Of a stretch of 37,765 nucleotides of DNA, positions 32,586 to 37,765 are shown piece by piece. The stretch is from positions 1-37,765 of the forward strand of contig CAIOAQ010000563.1 of NCBI GenBank assembly GCA_903856025.1. Reading direction: 5' to 3'. The number at the start of each line of letters is the position of its first letter. Within the stretch, counting starts at the first letter, position 1. The position numbers and the translations under genes were made by a program. The notes under the pieces are model-generated. The model was given only the letters and a program-made list of their open reading frames with translations, was not told where the DNA came from and did no database searches. This DNA is from an uncultured beta proteobacterium (GTDB lineage Bacteria > Pseudomonadota > Gammaproteobacteria > Burkholderiales > Burkholderiaceae_C).

Positions 32586-32655
32586 AGTGGTCTCCTCGTC
32601 CTGCATTGCACATGCACAGGCAAAGCCGCAGGTAGTGTGATCCTACGCCGGGTCA

Positions 32656-32673
32656 CCTTGTTTGAACACAAGG
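32656..32673. promoter_or_regulatory. Dyad CCTTGT-N6-ACAAGG upstream of korC
   Basis: A perfect inverted repeat of 6-bp arms around TTGAAC between the korC start and the FNR-like sites. It could be an additional operator; the sequence alone does not identify the regulator. Confidence 0.35.
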
Positions 32674-32697
32674 GCTGGACCGAAATCTCGGTTTTTA

Positions 32698-32711
32698 CTG
32701 ATCTAAGTCAA
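32698..32711. promoter_or_regulatory. Imperfect FNR/ANR box
   Basis: CTGATCTAAGTCAA matches TTGAT-N4-ATCAA at 8 of 10 consensus positions. Its centre is 44 bp from the perfect box. It may serve the leftward korC promoter. Confidence 0.55.
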
Positions 32712-32741
32712 AAAAATTGGCGACTTCAAAAATGATGACGG

Positions 32742-32755
32742 TTGATCTACATCAA
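32742..32755. promoter_or_regulatory. Perfect FNR/ANR box
   Basis: TTGATCTACATCAA is an exact match to the FNR/ANR consensus TTGAT-N4-ATCAA. It lies between the divergent korC operon and the HHE hemerythrin gene. Its centre is 60 bp before the hemerythrin ATG, which allows the typical class II spacing of about 41.5 bp upstream of transcription start. Confidence 0.85.
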
Positions 32756-32808
32756 ACTTGAGGGCTAAGTGCCCGACAAAATGTCATGAATGAACAAGGA
32801 GACTTTTG

Positions 32809-33312
32809 ATGAAGACCGACCCGCAAACCGAACGTTTCAAAGCACTGGATGCCTGCCACCAACAAATCCACGATCAACTCGCGGTGTTGGCCGAATTGCT
32901 TGAGAGCCTGGAGCTTGGGACAGATATCACGCTGTGCCGCCACAAGGCCAAGGATGCAGAAGCTTTTTTCTCAAGTACTGCCCAGGCGCACCACGCAGAA
33001 GAAGAGCGCAACGTGTTTCCGGGCCTGTTGCTCAGCGCCGACGCAGAACTGGTGCATGTGGTGCAGACCCTCAAGCAGGACCACGGTTGGATCGAGCAGA
33101 ACTGGCTGGAACTCAGCCCCATGTTGCGGGCCATTGCCCAGGGCGAAGACTGGGTGGACATGGATGAGTTGCGACACCACCTTCAGGTGTTCCTGGCGCT
33201 TTGTCACGACCACATCGTGCTGGAAGAAGCGGTGATCTATCCGCAGGCCAAGGCAAAGTGGGCGCAAGAGTTGGCCAGTCGTGCCATGCGCCTGAGCCAA
33301 ATGACCCAGTGA
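32809..33312 (+). CDS. HHE-domain hemerythrin-like protein
   Basis: The 167-residue helical protein has His/Glu patterns of the HHE cation-binding family: LDACHQQIHDQLAVL, AQAHHAEEERNVFPGL, LKQDHGWIEQNW and LCHDHIVLEEAVIYP. These are suited to a diiron centre in oxygen, nitric oxide or iron stress handling. AAGGAGA lies 6 nt before ATG 32809; an in-frame TTG at 32806 is not needed. It is divergent from korC, next to a perfect FNR box, so low-oxygen or nitrosative control is likely. The permease gene starts 53 nt further on and may be co-transcribed. Confidence 0.85.
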   Translation: MKTDPQTERFKALDACHQQIHDQLAVLAELLESLELGTDITLCRHKAKDAEAFFSSTAQAHHAEEERNVFPGLLLSADAELVHVVQTLKQDHGWIEQNWLELSPMLRAIAQGEDWVDMDELRHHLQVFLALCHDHIVLEEAVIYPQAKAKWAQELASRAMRLSQMTQ

Positions 33313-33365
33313 AGGCGTTTTTATGATTGACAATCGATCGCACTAAAACACTTCAAAGGATTTCC

Positions 33366-34661
33366 ATGAGTCTGTTTTCCTGGGCCGAAAAGAGCCCCGA
33401 TACGCTGTGCCACGGCGGCGTGATTTCCCCTGACGAGCGACTGCCCTGGCCACAAACCGCGGTGATGGGTATGCAACACGTGATTGCCATGTTCGGCGCG
33501 ACCGTACTGGCTCCGATCCTGATGGGGTTTGATCCCAATCTGGCAATTTTGATGAGTGGTGTCGGCACGCTGATCTTCTTTTTCATCACCGGCGGCAAGG
33601 TGCCCAGCTATTTGGGTTCAAGCTTTGCGTTCATTGGTGTGGTGATTGCCGCCACCGGTTACGCGGGTAAGGGACTCAACCCCAACATTGGCGTGGCGCT
33701 GGGCGGCATTATCGCCTGCGGTGCGCTCTACACCGCCATAGGCGTGTTGGTACAAGTGGTGGGTACCGGTTGGATCGAGAAGCTGATGCCACCGGTGGTC
33801 ACCGGTTCGGTCGTGGCGGTGATCGGACTGAACCTGGCTGGTGTGCCGGTCAAAAACATGGCGGGCAACAACTTTGAGAGCTGGATGCAAGCCGCCACCT
33901 TTGTCTGTGTGGCAGGCGTCGCGGTGTTTACCAGCGGCATGGTGCAGCGTTTGTTGATTTTGGTCGGGTTGGCGCTGGCCAGCGTGTTTTACGCGGTCTT
34001 GACCAATGGCCTGGGCCTGGGAAAACCGATGGACCTGAGCGGTTTACTGGCGGCGCCGTGGATCGGCATGCCCACCTTTTCATCACCTGTTTTTGACCCT
34101 AAAGCCCTTATCATGATTGCCCCAGTAGCTATTATTTTGGTAGCTGAAAATCTGGGCCACATCAAGGCGGTGACGGCCATGACCGGCAAAAATCTGGACA
34201 GGTACATGGGCCGTGCCTTCATTGGTGACGGTGTGGCCACCATGGTCAGCGGCAGTGCCGGCGGCACCGGTGTGACCACGTATGCAGAAAACATTGGTGT
34301 CATGGCGGCCACCAAGATTTACTCGACTGCCATGTTCCTGGTGGCGGCGTTGATTGCCTTGGTGCTGGGTTTCAGCCCCAAGTTTGGTGCCGTGATTCAG
34401 ACCATTCCGTTGCCGGTGATGGGCGGCGTGAGCATCGTGGTGTTTGGCCTGATTGCGGTGGCCGGTGCACGCATCTGGGTCGAGAACAAGGTGGATTTCT
34501 CTGACAACAAAAACCTGATTGTGGCCGCCATCACCCTGATTTTGGGCACTGGCGACTTCACGCTCAAATTTGGTGACTTTGCCCTGGGTGGCATCGGTAC
34601 CGCCACGTTTGGTGCCGTCGTGCTTTACGCCTTGTTGAATCGGCGCACGTCAGGACGCTGA
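33366..34661 (+). CDS. NCS2-family uracil/xanthine permease
   Basis: From ATG 33366 the product has 431 residues with about 12-14 membrane segments. UraA/RutG marks are GMQHVIAMFGATVLAPILMG early, GSSFAFIGVVIAATGYAG, the substrate-region motif VAIILVAENLGHIKAV, and the GSAGGTGVTTYAENIGVMAA segment. It imports uracil or a related pyrimidine or xanthine by proton symport. AAAGGA lies upstream of the ATG. Codons 34105-34150 are strikingly AT-rich for this gene. UraA and RutG cannot be separated by eye; no pyrimidine-degradation genes are adjacent. Confidence 0.9.
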   Translation: MSLFSWAEKSPDTLCHGGVISPDERLPWPQTAVMGMQHVIAMFGATVLAPILMGFDPNLAILMSGVGTLIFFFITGGKVPSYLGSSFAFIGVVIAATGYAGKGLNPNIGVALGGIIACGALYTAIGVLVQVVGTGWIEKLMPPVVTGSVVAVIGLNLAGVPVKNMAGNNFESWMQAATFVCVAGVAVFTSGMVQRLLILVGLALASVFYAVLTNGLGLGKPMDLSGLLAAPWIGMPTFSSPVFDPKALIMIAPVAIILVAENLGHIKAVTAMTGKNLDRYMGRAFIGDGVATMVSGSAGGTGVTTYAENIGVMAATKIYSTAMFLVAALIALVLGFSPKFGAVIQTIPLPVMGGVSIVVFGLIAVAGARIWVENKVDFSDNKNLIVAAITLILGTGDFTLKFGDFALGGIGTATFGAVVLYALLNRRTSGR

Positions 34662-34680
34662 CACCGCGCCAGTTGAAAAC

Positions 34681-35835
34681 TCAGGCAGTGGCGCGTGCGG
34701 ATTCGCGAATACCCATCGCATCCAGCGCCCCTGCCAACTGTGCCACGCTGCGTGGCACGTTGTGCAGCTTTTCCAGACCAAACAACCCCACGCGGAAGGT
34801 CTTGAAGTCGGGTCCCTCGTCGCACTGCAGGGGCACACCCGCGGCGGTTTGCAGGCCAAGTGCCAGAAATTTCTTGCTGTTTTGAATGTCGGGGTCGGTG
34901 GTGTAGCTCACCACCACGCCTGGGGCTTTGAAACCGTTGGCCGCCACGCTTTGGATGCCACGGTTTTCAAACAGCGTGCGCACTTGTGAGCCAAGTGCGA
35001 CTTGTTCCGCTTTCACCTTGTCAAAACCGTAGGCGCGGGTCTCGTTCATGACCTCGCGCAGGCGTGTCAACGCGTCGGTGGGCATGGTGGCATGGTAGGC
35101 GTGTCCGCCGCCTTCATAGGCTTCCATGATTTGCAGCCACTTTTTCAGATCACAGGCAAAGCTGGTGCTGGTGGTGGCATCAATGGCTTGACGGGCGCGC
35201 TCGCTGAGCATCACCATGGCGCAGCAGGGTGAACCGCTCCAGCCCTTTTGCGGCGCACTCACCAGCACGTCCACGCCGGTGGACTGCATGTTGACCCACA
35301 TCGCGCCGCTGGCAATGCAGTCCAGCACAAACAGGCCGCCTGCGGCGTGCGTGGCATCCGCAACCGCTTTCAGGTAATCGTCCGGCAGGATCATGCCTGC
35401 GGCGGTTTCCACATGCGGGGCAAACACCACGTCGGGGCGCTCGCGGGCAATGGTGGCGACCACCTCGGAAACCGGGCAGGGCACCCATGGGTCTTGTACG
35501 CCAGCGCCGGCTTTTCGGGCCTTGAGGACGATCGACTCCGAGGGGATGCCGCCCATGTCAAAAATCTGCGTCCAGCGGTAGCTGAACCAGCCGTTGCGGA
35601 TTACTAGTGTTTTCTTGCCAGTGGCAAATTGCCGCGCCACGGCTTCCATGCCAAAAGTGCCGCTGCCGGGCACCAACACGGCGCTGTGCGCGCCATAAAC
35701 CTCTTTCAGGATGCGCGAAATGTCGGTCATCACGCCCTGGAAGCGCTTGGACATGTGGTTCAAGGCGCGGTCGGTGTACACCACCGAAAATTCAAGCAGG
35801 CCATCGGGGTCGATGTTGGGCAGTAGTCCGGGCAT
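34681..35835 (-). CDS. Class V aminotransferase (alanine-/serine-glyoxylate type)
   Basis: The 384-residue PLP enzyme has SAVLVPGSGTFGMEAVARQ (51-69), the cofactor Asp172 (LFVLDCIASGAMW), and Lys197 in VLVSAPQKGWSGSPCCAM, which should form the Schiff base with PLP. The late KTFRVGLFGLEKLHN is also typical. The family moves amino groups to glyoxylate or pyruvate (AGXT/SPT) and includes PucG, the ureidoglycine-glyoxylate aminotransferase. The neighbouring permease hints at purine use, but the two genes converge and are not one operon. AGGAG lies 7 nt before ATG 35835. Substrate remains open. Confidence 0.85.
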   Translation of the reverse strand: MPGLLPNIDPDGLLEFSVVYTDRALNHMSKRFQGVMTDISRILKEVYGAHSAVLVPGSGTFGMEAVARQFATGKKTLVIRNGWFSYRWTQIFDMGGIPSESIVLKARKAGAGVQDPWVPCPVSEVVATIARERPDVVFAPHVETAAGMILPDDYLKAVADATHAAGGLFVLDCIASGAMWVNMQSTGVDVLVSAPQKGWSGSPCCAMVMLSERARQAIDATTSTSFACDLKKWLQIMEAYEGGGHAYHATMPTDALTRLREVMNETRAYGFDKVKAEQVALGSQVRTLFENRGIQSVAANGFKAPGVVVSYTTDPDIQNSKKFLALGLQTAAGVPLQCDEGPDFKTFRVGLFGLEKLHNVPRSVAQLAGALDAMGIRESARATA

Positions 35836-35926
35836 GGGAGGCTCCTGATTTTTTGAAAATGTCCTATCAGCTTAGCACGGTTGAACCTTCGAGAGCGTGC
35901 CAGCTGGAGGTGACCATTCGCCCGAT

Positions 35927-36151
35927 TCAGCCGGGCTTGCTTCTGACAACTTGAATGGCATTGAACAAACACCGGGCTTCACATTTTTTGCAGCCTGTGC
36001 ACTCGGCTTCGTCATGGACTTCTGCATGTTTTTTCCATCCTTGCGGTTCCAGACTCAGCAAATGCAACGGACAGGCTGCCACGCACCAGCCGCAACCAGT
36101 GCAGCGACCGGGATCAACCTGAACCAAGAAGCTTAAAGGACGGGTGGACAT
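35927..36151 (-). CDS. Small 2[4Fe-4S] ferredoxin
   Basis: The 74-residue protein has two cluster motifs, CTGCGWCVAACPLH and CTGCKKCEARCLFNAI. The second has Leu in place of the usual Pro after the last Cys. It should be a cytoplasmic electron carrier. Its start overlaps the end of the LysR gene by 19 nt on the same strand, implying translational coupling. KorABC in this window is a possible electron donor; the acceptor is unknown. Confidence 0.85.
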   Translation of the reverse strand: MSTRPLSFLVQVDPGRCTGCGWCVAACPLHLLSLEPQGWKKHAEVHDEAECTGCKKCEARCLFNAIQVVRSKPG

Positions 36152-37092
36152 GGGTCCGTTTGAGTGGTGGAGCTGTCAGCTTGCACCAAAGTGAGTAACC
36201 AGTCCAGAAATATGGGTGTCGAAGCGGGTGTGTCACCCTGCTCAGGACGCACCAAGTAGTAGGCGTGTTCGCTGGTCAGGGGGATGTCGCAGGCCACCAC
36301 CAGCTCACCCCGCGCCAGTTCCTGTTCGATCAGCAGTTTGGGCACCAGCGCCAGCCCCATGCCCTGCGTTGCCGCTGCGGCAGTCATGGAAAACTGCTCG
36401 AAACGCGGTCCTGACAAGGCCAGCGGCGTGCTGACACCCTGCGCTTCAAACCAGTGTCGCCAGGCATCAGGTCGGGTGCTTTGTTGCAGCAGGGGCAACT
36501 GTGCAATGGCCTCGGGGGACAAGCGTTCGGCACCTTGCAGCAGGCTTGGCGCACACACCGGCAGCACCACTTCGTCCAGCAGTTTGACGGCCTGCGTCCC
36601 GGCCCACCGCTGGACCTGATCGGGCGTGCCAGCAAACAGCGCTGCATCAAAGGGTGTGTCTGCAAACATGAAGGGGCGGGTGCGGGTTTCGATATGAATG
36701 GTGAGTTCCGGTTGCTGGCGTTTCAGGTTTGGCAGGCGCGGAATCAACCAGCGCGTGGCAAAAGTGGGCACTGCGGCCAGGTGCAGCACGCTGGCGCTTC
36801 CCTGGGTGCTCATCACGTCCAGTGTGTCCTGCTCCAGGGCCTGCAGCCGAATGGCGACCTGAGCGGCATAGTCGCGGCCGCGCTCGGTCAGCGTGACCCC
36901 GTGGCGGGTGCGTCTGAACAGCGCGACGCCCACAAAATCTTCCAGCGCGGTGAGCTGGCGCGACACCGCGCCCTGGGTCAGCGCCAGTTCTTGCGCTGCG
37001 CGGGTGTAACTTTGGTGGCGTGCGGCTGCGTCAAAGCAGGCCAGGGCTTGAAGGGATGGGATTTTTCTGCGCATGATGTGCGTAATGTACAC
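36133..37092 (-). CDS. LysR-family regulator, GcvA-like, divergent from glutaryl-CoA dehydrogenase
   Basis: The 319-residue regulator has an N-terminal winged helix (about 13-70, with SLQALACFDAAARHQSYTRA and LTQGAVSRQLTALED) and a periplasmic-binding-like effector domain (about 95-305). It lies divergent from gcdH, the arrangement of GcdR regulators in related bacteria, which activate glutaryl-CoA dehydrogenase. That role is inferred from position. The start at 37092 has GAGAG nearby; ATG 37074 (MRRKIPS), closer to the usual GcvA start, is an alternative. Confidence 0.85.
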   Translation of the reverse strand: MYITHIMRRKIPSLQALACFDAAARHQSYTRAAQELALTQGAVSRQLTALEDFVGVALFRRTRHGVTLTERGRDYAAQVAIRLQALEQDTLDVMSTQGSASVLHLAAVPTFATRWLIPRLPNLKRQQPELTIHIETRTRPFMFADTPFDAALFAGTPDQVQRWAGTQAVKLLDEVVLPVCAPSLLQGAERLSPEAIAQLPLLQQSTRPDAWRHWFEAQGVSTPLALSGPRFEQFSMTAAAATQGMGLALVPKLLIEQELARGELVVACDIPLTSEHAYYLVRPEQGDTPASTPIFLDWLLTLVQADSSTTQTDPCPPVL

Positions 37093-37129
37093 ATAACTCT
37101 CATCACACTTTAATCAAACCGCATTAATT

Positions 37130-37170
37130 ATGATAGCGTATTCTTAATATTATACGAGGGGTAAAGCTGG
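37130..37170 (-). repeat. Dispersed AT-rich intergenic repeat, copy 5 (reverse)
   Basis: On the minus strand it reads CCAGCTTTACCCCTCGTATA, then ATATTAAGAATACGCTATCA. It lies in the divergent regulatory gap rather than at a gene end. Confidence 0.6.
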
Positions 37171-37196
37171 ATATTTGATGTGATTAAGATATTGGA

Positions 37197-37231
37197 TTGA
37201 GATTGACTGTGAACTCTAAATATTAATAAAG
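37197..37231 (+). promoter_or_regulatory. Candidate gcdH promoter
   Basis: TTGAGA (37197-37202) and TATTAA (37221-37226) are 18 bp apart; TTGACT with ATAAAG at 17 bp is an overlapping alternative. Either would place transcription start about 120 nt before gcdH. Confidence 0.3.
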
Positions 37232-37356
37232 CGCATATCTGTGTGACAACAAATCGTTTGTGTCGCAGACTGCGTGGCGCTACGATGCGTTCATCGACAT
37301 CCTCGGCCGAACCGAGGCGGTCGCAACATTTCCCCATCACGCACAGGAGACACCTC

Positions 37357-37765
37357 ATGGCCCACGCCGCTTTCAATTGGCAAGACCCCTTTTTGCTGGA
37401 GCAACAGCTCACCGACGATGAACGCATGGTCAAGGACGCCGCCGCTTCTTACTGTCAGGACAAGCTGCAACCGCGCGTGATTGAGGCGTTTCGCAAAGAG
37501 CAAACCGATCCGAGCATCTTTCGTGAAATGGGTGAACTGGGTCTGCTTGGGCCAACCATCCCCGAGACCTACGGCGGCCCCGGACTGAACTACGTCGCCT
37601 ACGGCCTGATCGCCCGCGAGGTCGAGCGCGTGGACAGTGGATACCGCTCGATGATGAGCGTGCAGAGCTCGCTGGTGATGGTGCCGATTTTCGAGTTTGG
37701 CAATGAGGCCACCAAACAAAAATACCTGCCCAAATTGGCCACCGGCGAGTGGATTGGCTGCTTTG
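37357..37765 (+). CDS. gcdH: Glutaryl-CoA dehydrogenase (5' part, runs off window)
   Basis: About 136 residues are visible from ATG 37357, with AGGAGA 6 nt upstream. The sequence has [39 protein letters not shown] and [19 protein letters not shown], characteristic of the N-terminal helical domain of glutaryl-CoA dehydrogenase within the acyl-CoA dehydrogenase family. It oxidatively decarboxylates glutaryl-CoA to crotonyl-CoA in lysine, tryptophan and benzoyl-CoA catabolism. The catalytic Glu and most of the FAD site lie beyond the window. A divergent LysR gene probably controls it. Confidence 0.9.
   Translation, partial: MAHAAFNWQDPFLLEQQLTDDERMVKDAAASYCQDKLQPRVIEAFRKEQTDPSIFREMGELGLLGPTIPETYGGPGLNYVAYGLIAREVERVDSGYRSMMSVQSSLVMVPIFEFGNEATKQKYLPKLATGEWIGCF

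Noticed and set aside
31254-32735. A 493-codon open frame antisense to korC
   Set aside because: It lies wholly opposite a gene with clear FAD, NAD(P) and Fe-S motifs, is rich in His/Arg/Gly typical of high-GC shadows, and has no recognisable domain.

Overview
This 37.8-kb window looks like chromosome of a betaproteobacterium, most likely Burkholderiales/Comamonadaceae (Rhodoferax- or Polaromonas-like). This is inferred from protein resemblance, from the high-GC, tightly packed gene order, and from a family of short AT-rich intergenic repeats (core AGCCCCTCGTAATATAAG...CAGCTAT, five copies) of a kind I associate with that family. I recognise no rRNA, tRNA, CRISPR array, insertion sequence or prophage. 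The only broken gene I can support is a BRO-N/DinD-like remnant near 3.3-3.7 kb.

Layout. 1-3021 (minus): a partial exported OB-fold protein, then gspB and gspA, the accessory pair of type II secretion. 3022-3784: repeats and the pseudogene. 3785-7771 (minus): an AmmeMemoRadiSam cassette (amrB-amrA-amrS) followed by an FAD D-lactate/glycolate-type dehydrogenase. 8051-9452: a PduO-type cobalamin adenosyltransferase, a small YdcH-family protein and a PaaI-type thioesterase. 9576-11368: a less GC-rich patch with an orphan solute-binding protein and a two-domain hemerythrin protein. 11469-15454: lactate permease lldP with a UspA gene downstream, the divergent FadR-type regulator lldR with a paired operator, and an MBL-fold hydrolase. 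15504-16511: an SRPBCC/GyrI-like protein.

16585-26213 is the most interesting block. A complete TRAP transporter operon (dctP-dctQ-dctM) lies next to two further DctP-type binding proteins that have no permease of their own. One is paired with a methyl-accepting chemotaxis protein. The other is divergent from, and only 46 bp away from, a DctS/DctR-like two-component system. A 33-bp repeat (32/33 identical) lies upstream of the transporter operon and of the chemotaxis pair, but not upstream of the sensor pair. The simplest reading is one family of binding proteins wired to three outputs: uptake, chemotaxis and gene control.

26307-33312: a 6-phosphofructokinase with a mixed active-site signature; then (minus) a coupled operon korC-korA-korB plus a CBS-domain gene, encoding a 2-oxoacid:ferredoxin oxidoreductase with an FAD/Fe-S partner; then a divergent HHE hemerythrin. 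The korC/hemerythrin intergenic region carries a perfect FNR/ANR box and a second imperfect one, pointing to low-oxygen expression. 33366-37765: an NCS2 uracil/xanthine permease, a class V aminotransferase, a small 2[4Fe-4S] ferredoxin, a LysR regulator and the start of glutaryl-CoA dehydrogenase. Overall the window suggests a versatile heterotroph using lactate and other carboxylates, with a low-oxygen programme that includes ferredoxin reduction from 2-oxoacids.
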